A DNA stretch of 64,000 nucleotides. Source: Nocardiopsis metallicus (GTDB lineage: Bacteria > Actinomycetota > Actinomycetes > Streptosporangiales > Streptosporangiaceae). The notes below the pieces were generated by a model that saw only the letters and a program-made list of their open reading frames with translations, was not told the origin of the DNA and ran no database searches. Positions 1 to 8,860 of this stretch are shown here, piece by piece. The DNA is taken from the NCBI RefSeq assembly GCF_014201115.1, contig NZ_JACHDO010000001.1, positions 4,402,001 through 4,466,000 on the forward strand. The letters are read 5' to 3'. Position 1 is the first letter of the stretch, and every line of letters begins with the position of its first letter. Made by a program: the position numbers and the translations under genes.

Positions 1-694
1 AGTCGACCCCGAGGCGGGAGAGCTCCTCGGGGAGCCCGGTCATCTCCAGGGTGTTCCAGCGGGGCGCGAACTTGCCGGTGTAGGCCAGCCGGGTGCGGGC
101 GTGGGTCTGGCCGTCGGCGGCGAGGCCCTCGGGCACCGCGGCGACCGGCGGGAAGAGCACCGAACGACCGCAGGCGGCGGGCACCGTCGACTCCAGGAAC
201 GCGCGCAGCTCCTCGGTCTGGCAGAGCACGAACCGGGAGGCCAGCGCGATGTCGGTGAGTTCGGCGGTGGCCGTGGCGGTGAGCTCGCCGACGCTGTGCG
301 GGAAGTCGGTGAGGTAGGTCCACAGGCGTCCGGCCAGGGCCTCCTTCTGGGCGGCCAGTCCGGCCAGGCGGCGGCCCCGCACGACCACGAGGTCGAAGGG
401 TTTGCGGGTGTGCAGCCTGCCCATGAGCTCCACGGCCTGCTCGGGCGTGAGCCCGCGCGGACCGAGGTCGGACAGCATCTTGTCCTCGTAGGGGCGGACC
501 AGCCGGACTCCGGGGGTCTCGGTGAGGGGCGCCGTGAGCCGGTCGGTGCGCACCTGGGCCTTGAGCAGCAGGGTGACCTCGCATCCGGCCGCGGCCAGGG
601 CCTGCGCCATCGACTGCGCCCAGATCGCCGAGCCGTCGATGATGTTCAGGTCCACGTCCCCGTACAAGAGTGCGCGCGGAGGAGGTGTGCTCAC
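1..694 (-). CDS. Glycosyltransferase, GT4-like (3' end outside window)
   Basis: I translated this by eye from a GTG at 694 (protein begins MSTPPPRALLYGDVDLNIID); it stays open to the window edge, so only about 231 N-terminal residues are visible. It reads like the N-terminal Rossmann half of a GT-B transferase: a nucleotide-sugar-enzyme style opening, then a segment KPFDLVVVRGRR typical of the 'where is the partner' strand, and a later LAYTGKFAPRWNTLEM stretch resembling the start of the C-terminal donor-binding half. A GGGAAG ribosome site sits just upstream. It lies 56 bases downstream of another glycosyltransferase-like gene and of the 2-epimerase on the same strand, so a role in the same surface polysaccharide is inferred. 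Acceptor and donor are unknown. Confidence 0.7.
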   Translation of the reverse strand, partial: MSTPPPRALLYGDVDLNIIDGSAIWAQSMAQALAAAGCEVTLLLKAQVRTDRLTAPLTETPGVRLVRPYEDKMLSDLGPRGLTPEQAVELMGRLHTRKPFDLVVVRGRRLAGLAAQKEALAGRLWTYLTDFPHSVGELTATATAELTDIALASRFVLCQTEELRAFLESTVPAACGRSVLFPPVAAVPEGLAADGQTHARTRLAYTGKFAPRWNTLEMTGLPEELSRLGVD

Positions 695-750
695 GTTCTT
701 CCCTTCGGATGCTGATGGGTGGCCCACAGTCTGGGTGGTCAAGCGGTCAC

Positions 751-2523
751 TCACCCGACCGCACCCGTCGAGGCGTCGGCGTGGGCGGGGCCCTCGTTGT
801 CGCCGTCGGTCCCGGTCCCGTGGTCGGGGCCCAGGGCCAGCAGGCGGGTGCCGCGCCGGTTCCACTCCGCCGGGGGCCAGCCTCGCCGCAGCAGCTCGGT
901 GCGGGCGAGTTCAGGGGTGACCGAGGTGACGAAGACATACTGCCGTCCCCCCGTGTCGCGGTCGAAGAAGCCCCGCTCCCCCGCCCCTGCCAGTGCCGTG
1001 CCGCCGACCGCCGCGCTGCCCGCGCCCTCGGGAGTGTTCGGGGTGCCGACGGCGTCGGCGTCGGAGCACTCGGCGGCGCAGGCGAGGTCGGCCAGCCGGT
1101 GGCGGCCGACCGGCCCGGTCCACAGGTGTGACCAGGGCGAAGTGGCGCATTCGGCCAGGGCCGCCCAGTGCTGCGGAGGGAAGCCGCCCACCTGGGAACG
1201 GGTCTGGTCCCGCGTGAGTTCCTCCGGGGTGTCGGGCGCGGTGGAGCGGACCGTGCGCACGGTCAGTCCCTCGGCGCGCAGGCGCTGGACGCCGGGCATC
1301 CGGGCGGCGGTGTCGGGCACGACCAGTTCGGCCGGGCGCAGCCGGGAGCCCAGAAGGTCCTCGGCCAGGAGTTCGGCGTCGGCCTCGGAGGCCGGGTCGG
1401 CCAGGATCGCGACACCGCGGCCGCTCAGCGGGAGTTCGGTGCCGGGGGTGCCCGCCGCGAAGTCGAGGCCGTGCAGGAGCGCGGCCAGGCGGACCGGGGC
1501 GGCCTCGTCGAGGAACACCTGCCGGAGCATGGCGCGCACCTCGCGGGGGGTGGGCTGCTCCGCGCGCAGCCGGGGCACGCTGACGGCGAGGTCCTCGGTG
1601 TCGGGCAGGGGCACGGCCGGGTGCGTGATGACCCGGGTGCCGCAGGCCCAGGCCCGGCGGCGCAGACGCAGGTCGCCGTGGCCGGACTCGGGGATCACGG
1701 CGACGTTGGCGGCGCGCAGGGCGTCGGGCAGGCCCGGGGAGTCGGCGTCGACCACGCCCACGCCGAGGTCCTGGAGGACGTCGGGGACCGGCTGGTCGGG
1801 TGCGGTGCGCACGAAGACCGCCTCGGGCCCGGAGACGAGTTCGGCGGCGACGGGGTTGAACAGGTGCAGCGGCACCCCGGCGTCACCCTTGTGCACGCGG
1901 TCGAAGCCGAGCTGGCGCAGGGCGGGCGGGGCGGGCGCGTCGTCGAGCAGGACCGTGGGGACGCCACGGGCCGCCGCGGACTCCAGGACCCAGTGCAGGG
2001 CGCGGGTGCGGTCGACGGCGGCGGGGTCGCCCGCGTGCGCCCAGGGCGACCCGGGCGCGGCCGCCGAGGAGGACACCAGGAGCAGGTCGACGTCGACGGC
2101 GTCCATGACGATCTGGGCGTCGTGCGGGCGTAGCGGCACCGAGCGCAGGTAGGGGTCGACGGCCTTCTCCACAGCCGGGCCGAGGACGGTGGCGACGACC
2201 AGCAGGTCCTCGCGGCCGCCGCCGAGCCCGGTGAGGAGGCGGGCCTCCTGGCGTTCGGCGTCGAAGGAGCGGACGGGTTCGACCCGGCGGCGTGCGGTGT
2301 GGTTCGTGCTGCCGCTGCGCCGCCAGAGCCGGTAGAGGTCGCGCGGGAGCTTGACCAGGGAGCGGCCGGGGCGCTTGGCGGCGGCGGTGAGCGCACGGCC
2401 CACCTGGAGTGATGTGGAGCCCTCGAGCGAGGCCAGGCGGGCCTGGGCTTCCTGGAGCTGGGCCTCGCGCTCGGCAAGGGCTTGCCGAAGCTGTTCGGTC
2501 TGGCTCTGTTCACGCCGTTTCAC
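751..2523 (-). CDS. Glycosyltransferase-like protein with N-terminal coiled coil
   Basis: A 590-residue protein starting with GTG. Residues 1-35 are a Glu/Gln/Arg-rich coiled coil, followed by a basic segment (about 36-75) like that preceding many actinobacterial polymer glycosyltransferases. The middle (about 100-350) has the alternating strand/helix texture of a GT-B fold, with a V-I-P-E-S-G-H-G-D-L motif near residue 290 where the donor-binding Glu region would be. The last 230 residues are a less conserved extension and I recognise no domain in them. It lies between the epimerase gene (120 bases upstream) and a truncated glycosyltransferase (56 bases downstream), all on one strand, so operon membership in surface-glycan synthesis is likely. 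The specific reaction cannot be called. Confidence 0.55.
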   Translation of the reverse strand: MKRREQSQTEQLRQALAEREAQLQEAQARLASLEGSTSLQVGRALTAAAKRPGRSLVKLPRDLYRLWRRSGSTNHTARRRVEPVRSFDAERQEARLLTGLGGGREDLLVVATVLGPAVEKAVDPYLRSVPLRPHDAQIVMDAVDVDLLLVSSSAAAPGSPWAHAGDPAAVDRTRALHWVLESAAARGVPTVLLDDAPAPPALRQLGFDRVHKGDAGVPLHLFNPVAAELVSGPEAVFVRTAPDQPVPDVLQDLGVGVVDADSPGLPDALRAANVAVIPESGHGDLRLRRRAWACGTRVITHPAVPLPDTEDLAVSVPRLRAEQPTPREVRAMLRQVFLDEAAPVRLAALLHGLDFAAGTPGTELPLSGRGVAILADPASEADAELLAEDLLGSRLRPAELVVPDTAARMPGVQRLRAEGLTVRTVRSTAPDTPEELTRDQTRSQVGGFPPQHWAALAECATSPWSHLWTGPVGRHRLADLACAAECSDADAVGTPNTPEGAGSAAVGGTALAGAGERGFFDRDTGGRQYVFVTSVTPELARTELLRRGWPPAEWNRRGTRLLALGPDHGTGTDGDNEGPAHADASTGAVG

Positions 2524-2643
2524 GGTCTGCCACCTTGTGCTCGGTTCGAAAAACCTCGGGTCGGGGCACCGCTGTGCCCGTCGGTCGGTCCAGGTGCCGG
2601 GGGGAGCCCGCGCGGAGGGGGTCCGGGACTTCGACCATGCCGG

Positions 2644-3753
2644 TCACCGGGACCACTGGGTGAGGACGGAGGCGATGCGCTCCCCGGAACGGCCGTCCCA
2701 CAGCGGCGGCACGTCGCCGATCCGCTCTCCGGTGCGGCCGTCCAGGACCTTGGTGAGGGTCGGCAGGAGGTCGGCCTCGGTGACCAGCTGGTTGGTGCCG
2801 TGGGTGATGGTGATCGGGCGTTCGGTGTTGGGGCGCAGGGTGAGGCAGGGGACCCCGAGGATGGTGGTCTCCTCCTGGACGCCGCCGGAGTCGGTGACCA
2901 CGGCGGCGGCGCCGCGGGTGAGCGCGACGAAGTCGAGGTAGCCGAGCGGTTCGAGCAGGCGCACCCTCGGGTGGTCCCCCAGTCCGGCGGCGTCGAAGGC
3001 GGCCTTGCCGCGCGGGTGCACCGGCATGACGACGTCGGTGAGGTCGGCGATCTCGTGCAGGCGTTCGGTGAGGCGGGCGACGTTGGCGGGGTCGTCGACG
3101 TTCGCGGGCCGGTGCAGGGTGGCCGCCGCGTAGCGTTCGGGCAGGTCGAGGCGGGCGCGCAGGGCGTCGGCGTCGAAGCGGTCGAGGTTGCCCAGGAGGG
3201 TGTCGATCATCGGGTTGCCGACGAGGTGGACGCGGTCCGGGGAGACGCCCTCCGCGGCCAGGTGGCCGACGGCCTCGGGGCTGGTCGCGAACAGCACGTC
3301 GCTGAGCTGGTCGGTGACGCGCCGGTTGACCTCCTCCGGCATGGTGTTGTCGAAGGAGCGCAGGCCCGCCTCGACGTGCGCGACGGGGATGCCGAGCTTG
3401 GCGGCGACCAGAGCGGCGGCGATGGTGGAGTTCACGTCGCCGTAGACCACGACCATGCCCGGGGTGTTGGCGGTGAACTCCTTCTCCAGACCGACCATGA
3501 GGGCGGCGGTCTGGGCGGCGTGCGAGCCCGAGCCGACGCCGAGGTCGACGTCGGGGGTGGGCAGGCCGAGGTCGCGGAAGAAGACGGCGGACATGCGGTC
3601 GTCGTAGTGCTGACCGGTGTGCAGGACCGTCTGGTGCGCGCCCCGCCCGCGCAGGGCGGCCACGACCGGCGCGGCCTTCACGAAGTTGGGGCGGGCCCCG
3701 ACGACGTGGACTATCCCGGTGTCCTGGCTGCCAAGAGGGGCACTCGTTGCCAC
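2644..3753 (-). CDS. wecB: UDP-N-acetylglucosamine 2-epimerase (non-hydrolysing)
   Basis: A 369-residue protein of normal family length that interconverts UDP-GlcNAc and UDP-ManNAc in the cytoplasm. Recognisable family features are the N-terminal VVGARPNFVKAAP strand-loop, the TGQHYDDRMSAVFF active-site region (about residues 46-59), a conserved HVEAGLRSFD motif, VNRRVTDQLSDVLFATS, and the C-terminal DSGGVQEE nucleotide-binding loop followed by LRPNTERP. The start is GTG at 3753, preceded by AAGGA seven bases away. The divergent neighbour operon contains a WecC-type dehydrogenase that would oxidise UDP-ManNAc, so the pair should make UDP-ManNAcA for a wall polysaccharide. Function from family is firm; the end product is inferred from context. 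Confidence 0.93.
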   Translation of the reverse strand: MATSAPLGSQDTGIVHVVGARPNFVKAAPVVAALRGRGAHQTVLHTGQHYDDRMSAVFFRDLGLPTPDVDLGVGSGSHAAQTAALMVGLEKEFTANTPGMVVVYGDVNSTIAAALVAAKLGIPVAHVEAGLRSFDNTMPEEVNRRVTDQLSDVLFATSPEAVGHLAAEGVSPDRVHLVGNPMIDTLLGNLDRFDADALRARLDLPERYAAATLHRPANVDDPANVARLTERLHEIADLTDVVMPVHPRGKAAFDAAGLGDHPRVRLLEPLGYLDFVALTRGAAAVVTDSGGVQEETTILGVPCLTLRPNTERPITITHGTNQLVTEADLLPTLTKVLDGRTGERIGDVPPLWDGRSGERIASVLTQWSR

Positions 3754-3937
3754 GGCTGCTTCCTTCTGCTTCTGGTGGGGTGACTGCTGTGCTGGTGTGG
3801 GTCTGATGACGGCTGGGCGGGTCGGGGCCGGTCATGCGGCGCCCGGGTCAGGTGACGGAGTTCCTTGCCCCAGCCGTTCCGTCCGTGTCGCCGTGGTGTC
3901 ACCACCTGGCCACGTCCACGTGGTTGTGTGACTGACC
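3754..3937. promoter_or_regulatory. Divergent intergenic region of polysaccharide locus
   Basis: These 184 bases separate the minus-strand epimerase operon from the plus-strand glycosyltransferase operon and must hold both promoters. Short dyads are present (GTGGT-GTC-ACCAC near 3896-3908 and a CCACGT/CACGTGG cluster near 3910-3923), but I could not assign convincing -35/-10 boxes. Confidence 0.35.
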
Positions 3938-5800
3938 GTGGATGACTCCCAGATTCCCGAACCCCGTGTTCCGCGTCCGCGTGTCCTGTGGCCGAGGGCG
4001 GTGACCTTCACCGCGTCCCTGGCCTGGCACCATCTGCGCTCCGATCCCGCTCGCCTGCCGCTGCTGGCGCCCCGGCTGCTGCCCGGCCCCGTACGGGGTG
4101 CGGCCCGCGCCGTGGCGGCCCGCGCGGGTGCCCTGCCGCGCGCCTACGCCCTGTGGGACCGGGGGCGACGCGAGGAGGCACGCGAAGTGCTGCTGTCCGC
4201 GGCCGGTGGCGCCTCGCCCCGCAAGGCGGGGCGCCTGGTCGCGGCGGCCCTGGCTGCCGGAGACGCCGAAACCGCGCGTGAACTGGTCGAACGCATCCCG
4301 CCGGGGCCGCATCGGACCACGGCGGAGCACCGGACGGCCCTGGCCACGGGGCGCGCCGTCCCCGTGTCTGCGTCCGTTTCGCCTGACCGTCACGGGTTCA
4401 CGTTAACCCGCGATGCGCCAACGCGGCCTGACGACACGGTGAACGCTCAGCGACCGGCGCGGACGTCCGGTGAGGCGGACGCTACGCCCCCCGAGGGGGG
4501 CGATGACGGGGCTTGGCGGGTGGCCTCGGAGCGGGTGGCCTCGGATCCGGCCAGGCCCGGGGCTGGGGTGCGGGTGCTGCACCTGGTCACCAACGCGTTG
4601 CCGCACACCAACGCGGGCTACACCCAGCGCACGCACAAGATCGCGGTGGCGCAGCGCGAGGCCGGGATGGACGTGCACGTGGCCACCCGGGCCGGGTATC
4701 CGCTGACCAAGGGGAAGCTGGACGCGCGCACGCTGGTGCGGGTGGACGGGATCCCCTATCACCGGCTACTGCCGTGGACGGCTCCCAGGGACCACGCCGA
4801 GGAGCTGGAGGCCGGGCTGCGGCTGGCGTCGAAGCTGGTGGAAGCGCTGCGCCCGGACGTGCTGCACGCGGCGAGCAACCACCACAACGCGCGGCTGGCA
4901 CTGGAGCTGGGGCTCCGGTACGACATCCCGGTTGTTTACGAGGTGCGGGGTTTCCTGGAGGAGTCCTGGCTGTCCCGGGACCCCTCGCGCAGCGTGGACG
5001 ACGCCTTCTATCGGGCCGAACGCGCGAAGGAGACCGAGTGCATGCTCGCCGCCGACCTCGTGGTGACGCTCGGGGAGGCCATGCGCGCCGACATCGAGGC
5101 GCGCGGGGTGCCCCGGGAGCGACTGCTGGTGGTGCCCAACGCCGTGGAGGCGTCGTTCCTGGAACCGTTGCCCCCGGGGGACGGGGTTCGGGAGGGGCTG
5201 GGCATCGGCTGGGAGGAGTTCGTGGTCGGAACCACCACCAGCTGCTTCGGTTACGAGGGGCTGGAGGTGCTCCTGGACGCGGTGGCGTCCATGCGCGCGC
5301 GGGGCGAGTCCGCGCACGTGCTGATCGTCGGTGACGGGCCGGAACTGGCCACACTGCGCGATCGCGCCGAGCGGCTCGGGCTGGCCGGTGCGGCGCACTT
5401 CCCGGGGCGGGTCCCCGCCGACCGGGTCCGGCACCACCACGCCGCCCTGGACGTGTTCGCCGTTCCGCGGCTCGATGAACGGGTGTGTCGGTTGGTGACT
5501 CCGTTGAAACCGGTGGAGGCTATGGCCGGTGGGCTTCCTGTCGTCGCGAGTGACCTCCCGGCACTGCGAGAGATCGTGGAACCGGGGGTGTCCGGTGAGT
5601 TAATTCCGGCTGGCGAATCGGCCTGTCTAGCTGATGTGCTGACAAAACTCGCTTACAGTCATGAAAAGCGGACGTCCTACGGCCGAGCAGGTCAGGAGCG
5701 TGTCGGCGCCAAACGAACGTGGGCCCAGGCCGTATACCGCTACAACCAGGCGTATCGGGTTCTTATTCGAAAAATGTCCGGACCAGGCCAGAATCCGTAA
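3938..5800 (+). CDS. Glycosyltransferase family 4
   Basis: A 620-residue cytoplasmic or membrane-associated GT-B retaining glycosyltransferase. Residues 1-130 form a basic, Ala/Arg-rich extension. The acceptor half begins near residue 205 (VRVLHLVTNALPHTNAGYTQR), which is the typical GT4 opening with a glycine-rich loop, and the donor half includes VVGTTTSCFGYEGLEVLLDA, HVLIVGDGPEL, and the E-x7-E-like segment PLKPVEAMAGGLPVVASDLPALREIV. The GTG start at 3938 has no good ribosome site, so the true start could be further in. It is followed by the wecC-type gene, and the sequence context drops to lower GC at its 3' end. It probably transfers a sugar during assembly of the ManNAcA-containing polymer; donor and acceptor are unknown. 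Confidence 0.82.
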   Translation: MDDSQIPEPRVPRPRVLWPRAVTFTASLAWHHLRSDPARLPLLAPRLLPGPVRGAARAVAARAGALPRAYALWDRGRREEAREVLLSAAGGASPRKAGRLVAAALAAGDAETARELVERIPPGPHRTTAEHRTALATGRAVPVSASVSPDRHGFTLTRDAPTRPDDTVNAQRPARTSGEADATPPEGGDDGAWRVASERVASDPARPGAGVRVLHLVTNALPHTNAGYTQRTHKIAVAQREAGMDVHVATRAGYPLTKGKLDARTLVRVDGIPYHRLLPWTAPRDHAEELEAGLRLASKLVEALRPDVLHAASNHHNARLALELGLRYDIPVVYEVRGFLEESWLSRDPSRSVDDAFYRAERAKETECMLAADLVVTLGEAMRADIEARGVPRERLLVVPNAVEASFLEPLPPGDGVREGLGIGWEEFVVGTTTSCFGYEGLEVLLDAVASMRARGESAHVLIVGDGPELATLRDRAERLGLAGAAHFPGRVPADRVRHHHAALDVFAVPRLDERVCRLVTPLKPVEAMAGGLPVVASDLPALREIVEPGVSGELIPAGESACLADVLTKLAYSHEKRTSYGRAGQERVGAKRTWAQAVYRYNQAYRVLIRKMSGPGQNP

Positions 5801-5843
5801 CCGAGGTCAACGTCTGCCTAGACTCGGACGTCCAGCACTCCGA

Positions 5844-7283
5844 ATGGCAGTCCCACGGCAAGCCTCGAATATTTGCGCCCGTTCACGAAATGAATGCGAG
5901 TGTGACCACGAAGTGGATGCCGCAGCCTCCAACCCAGCCACTGTCCCCGAGCAGAGCTCCGGCTCGGCCAGCGACCTCGTCGTCCTCGGCCTCGGTTACG
6001 TCGGTCTACCTCTGGCGGCCGAGGCCGTCTCAGCAGGACTGAGGGTGACCGGTTTCGACGTCAGTACACGAGTGGTCGACGGACTCAACAAAGCCGTGTC
6101 GCACATCGACGACCTGTCCTCCGATGACGTCACCTCGATGCTGGACCAGGGGTTCAGCGCGACCACGGATCCGGCGTGCCTGGCCACGGCGCGCACCATC
6201 GTCATCTGCGTACCCACCCCGCTCTCCCCGGAGGGCGGACCGGACCTGGGCGCGGTCACGTCGGCCTCCAAGGCCATCGCCGCCCACCTGTCCCCGGGGA
6301 CCCTGGTGATCCTGGAGTCCACCACCTACCCGGGCACCACCGAGGAGGTCGTCCGGCCGCTGCTGGAGGAGTCCGGCCTGGTCGCCGGGGCCGACTTCCA
6401 CCTGGCCTTCTCTCCCGAGCGGATCGACCCGGGCAACGCGACCTTCGGCGTGGCCAACACCCCCAAGGTGGTCGGCGGGCTCACCGAGGAGTGCGGGCAG
6501 GCGGCCGCCGCCTTCTACGAGCACTTCGTGAACACCGTGGTCCGCACCCGCGGCACCCGCGAGGCCGAGATGGCCAAGCTGCTGGAGAACACCTACCGGC
6601 ACGTCAACATCGCCCTGGTGAACGAGATGGCCGTATTCTGCCAGGAGCTGGGCGTCGACCTGTGGGACTCGATCGCGGCGGCGGCCACCAAGCCGTTCGG
6701 TTTCCAGGCGTTCTATCCCGGTCCGGGCGTGGGCGGTCACTGCATCCCCATCGACCCGAACTACCTCTCCTACAAGGTCAAGACCCTCGGCTACCCGTTC
6801 CGGTTCGTCGAGCTGGCCCAGGAGATCAACGGGCGGATGCCCGCCTACGTGACCCAGCGCGCCCAGGAGCTGCTCAACGACTCCGGGCTCGCCCTCTCGC
6901 GGTCCAAGGTCCTGTTGCTGGGCGTGACGTACAAGGCCGACATCGCCGACCAGCGCGAGTCGCCCGCCCGCCCGGTGGCCCGCAAGCTCGCCGCCAAGGG
7001 CGCCACGCTCACCTACCACGACCCGCGCGTGGACTCCTGGCAGGTGGACGGGGTGGACGTCCCGCGCTCGACCGACCTGGAGCAGGCGATGGCCGACGCC
7101 GACCTGACCATCCTGCTCACCGACCACAGCGAGTACCGGCCCAAGCTGCTCACCGAGTACGCGCGGCTGCTCCTGGACACCCGTGGCGTCCTACGCCGGC
7201 CCGAGCCGGAGGCCGAGTCCGTGGCCGGGGTTCCGCCCCAGGCCCGCCGCCGCGTCCAGCGCGAGGGCGTGCAGACCCTCTAG
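5844..7283 (+). CDS. wecC: UDP-N-acetyl-D-mannosamine/nucleotide-sugar dehydrogenase
   Basis: NAD-dependent nucleotide-sugar 6-dehydrogenase, most like UDP-ManNAc dehydrogenase. From ATG 5844 it would be 479 residues. The Rossmann core starts at about residue 45 (DLVVLGLGYVGLPLA), followed by ICVPTPL, FSPERIDPGN, the ENTYRHVNIALVNEMA helix, and the catalytic motif PGVGGHCIPIDPNYL with the nucleophilic Cys at about residue 300. The C-terminal domain (GVTYKADIADQRESPA) is intact. The start is uncertain: no strong ribosome site exists, and GTG 5913 is an alternative that removes 23 extra residues unlike the family. The stop of the upstream glycosyltransferase is 43 bases before. Paired with the divergent 2-epimerase it predicts UDP-ManNAcA synthesis; other UDP-HexNAc substrates are possible. 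Confidence 0.88.
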   Translation: MAVPRQASNICARSRNECECDHEVDAAASNPATVPEQSSGSASDLVVLGLGYVGLPLAAEAVSAGLRVTGFDVSTRVVDGLNKAVSHIDDLSSDDVTSMLDQGFSATTDPACLATARTIVICVPTPLSPEGGPDLGAVTSASKAIAAHLSPGTLVILESTTYPGTTEEVVRPLLEESGLVAGADFHLAFSPERIDPGNATFGVANTPKVVGGLTEECGQAAAAFYEHFVNTVVRTRGTREAEMAKLLENTYRHVNIALVNEMAVFCQELGVDLWDSIAAAATKPFGFQAFYPGPGVGGHCIPIDPNYLSYKVKTLGYPFRFVELAQEINGRMPAYVTQRAQELLNDSGLALSRSKVLLLGVTYKADIADQRESPARPVARKLAAKGATLTYHDPRVDSWQVDGVDVPRSTDLEQAMADADLTILLTDHSEYRPKLLTEYARLLLDTRGVLRRPEPEAESVAGVPPQARRRVQREGVQTL

Positions 7284-7344
7284 CCACCGCTTCGGGACTG
7301 CCAGGTCTACGCGGCCCCGCGCAGCCGCGCACAAGGCCGACCAC

Positions 7345-7390
7345 AAGGCACGTCGACTCGGACGCCAGACGGCGTTCGGCGGCGTGCCTT
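7345..7390 (+). terminator. Structured hairpin after wecC
   Basis: An outer stem AAGGCACG/CGTGCCTT encloses an inner ACGCC/GGCGT stem. It lies 62 bases after the dehydrogenase stop and about 180 bases before the next gene, so it may be a terminator or attenuator. There is no clear T-run after it. Confidence 0.4.
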
Positions 7391-7568
7391 CGCGCGTTCA
7401 CCGTCGCCCGACCGAAGGTTCACCCGAATCACCCCCCGTGTCCACTCGGCTTTCCTCAGTGTGTTTCCGCAGGTGAATACCGTGTCGTGCAGCTGATACC
7501 GCGCCTTCAGAGCGGATCATCGAATACGGACCAGTAATACCAAACGGTGACACACGTAGGTGATCTCG

Positions 7569-8735
7569 ATGCACGCGCTTGTGGCCACGATTGTGCACCA
7601 CCCCGAGGACGCCCGGATCCTGCACCGCCAGATCCGAGCGCTCGTGGACGCCGGACACACCGTGACCTATGTGGCTCCGTTCCGGGAGTGCGGGGTGATC
7701 CCCTGGGACCAGGTGCGCGCGGTGGACGTGCCCCGCGCCTCCGGCCGCGACCGGATGTCCGCCATCAAGGCGGCCCGGGCCGTACTGGCCAAGCTGGCCC
7801 CGCAGGCCGACCTCCTGCTCTTCCACGATCCCGAACTGCTGCTCGCCCTGCCCGCCAAGCGCCCGGTGACGGTGTGGGACGTCCACGAGGACACGCCCGC
7901 CGCACTGCTCACCAAGCCGTGGGTCCCGCGGCCGCTGCGCCGCCCGATCGGCAGTGTGGTGCGCGGCTTCGAACGCCGCGCCGAACGCCGGATGCGCCTG
8001 ATCCTCGCCGAGGAGGGGTACCGGCCGCGCTTCAGGGGCGACCACCCGGTGGTGCCCAACACCACCGACGTCCCCGAGGCCCCGCTCCGTCCGCCGGGCG
8101 ACGGCCGGGTCGTCTACCTGGGCCAGCTGTCCAGGGCCCGGGGCGCCCACGACCTGATCGACATGGGCCGCCAGCTGCGCGAGCACGGGGTGCGCCTGGA
8201 GGTGATCGGCGGCGCCGACCACGAGACCCGTCCGCTGCTACGCGAGGCCCACCAGGAGAACGCTCTGCACTGGTACGGCTTCGTGCCCAACGACCGGGCC
8301 CTGCGCATGGCCGCGGGCGCGCTGGCCGGGATCAGCCTGTTGCACGACACCGACAACTACCGGCACTCCCTTCCCACCAAGGTCGTGGAGTACATGGCCC
8401 ACGGGCTGCCGGTGGTCACCACACCGAACCCGATGGCCGCGGCCCTGGTCGCCAAGCGCCCGGAGGGCCCTGCCGGGACCGTGGTGCCCTTCCAGGACCC
8501 CGCGGCGGCCGCACGGGCGGTACTGGAACTGCGCCGCGACGAGGCGCTGCGCCACGAGTACGCCCGCACCGGACACCACATCGCGCAGACCTCGTTCCAC
8601 TGGCCGGTGCAGGCGCGGCTGTTCGTGAAGAAGCTGGAGGAGTGGGTGGCCGAGGCCAACGGCCCCGCACCCAGGATCCCCCGCCCGCGAGCTCCCCGCC
8701 AGGGAGGACGCAGCCGCAGGGCGTTCAGCGAGTGA
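7569..8735 (+). CDS. Glycosyltransferase family 4-like
   Basis: A 388-residue GT-B glycosyltransferase. The ATG at 7569 is preferred to the in-frame GTG at 7560 because AGGTGA lies five bases before the ATG, overlapping that GTG. The protein opens MHALVATIVHHPEDARI, has LLLFHDPELLL and VTVWDVHEDTPA in the acceptor half, a middle linker GDGRVVYLGQLSRARGAHDLI starting the donor half, and HSLPTKVVEYMAHGLPVVTTPNPMA, where Glu and Lys of the nucleotide-sugar binding loop are expected. It lies about 285 bases after the dehydrogenase gene, possibly as a separate transcript. It is likely part of the same surface-polysaccharide pathway; sugar specificity is unknown. Confidence 0.82.
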   Translation: MHALVATIVHHPEDARILHRQIRALVDAGHTVTYVAPFRECGVIPWDQVRAVDVPRASGRDRMSAIKAARAVLAKLAPQADLLLFHDPELLLALPAKRPVTVWDVHEDTPAALLTKPWVPRPLRRPIGSVVRGFERRAERRMRLILAEEGYRPRFRGDHPVVPNTTDVPEAPLRPPGDGRVVYLGQLSRARGAHDLIDMGRQLREHGVRLEVIGGADHETRPLLREAHQENALHWYGFVPNDRALRMAAGALAGISLLHDTDNYRHSLPTKVVEYMAHGLPVVTTPNPMAAALVAKRPEGPAGTVVPFQDPAAAARAVLELRRDEALRHEYARTGHHIAQTSFHWPVQARLFVKKLEEWVAEANGPAPRIPRPRAPRQGGRSRRAFSE

Positions 8736-8782
8736 CTCGGGGCCGTGAAGCAGCTCACACATTGTTTGGGCGGAAATATCTT

Positions 8783-8796
8783 CCTAGTCAACTAGG
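8783..8796. promoter_or_regulatory. Inverted repeat, probable operator of nitroreductase gene
   Basis: A perfect dyad CCTAGT-CA-ACTAGG lies 65 bases before the nitroreductase start in a short AT-rich patch. A possible promoter (TTGTTT at 8762-8767 with TAGTCA 17 bases on) would overlap it, so a repressor bound here would block transcription. The regulator is unknown; TetR or MarR types commonly use such sites. Confidence 0.5.
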
Positions 8797-8860
8797 TTGG
8801 GACCGGTAGCCGTCCCCCGACGGCTCCCACCACCCGCACGAGCACCGCCGAGGTTTCGCC

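Noticed and set aside
101..2152. Long plus-strand open frames opposite the glycosyltransferase genes
   Set aside because: High GC produces long antisense frames; the residues are Arg/Gly/Val-rich, without domains, and lie over clear minus-strand genes.
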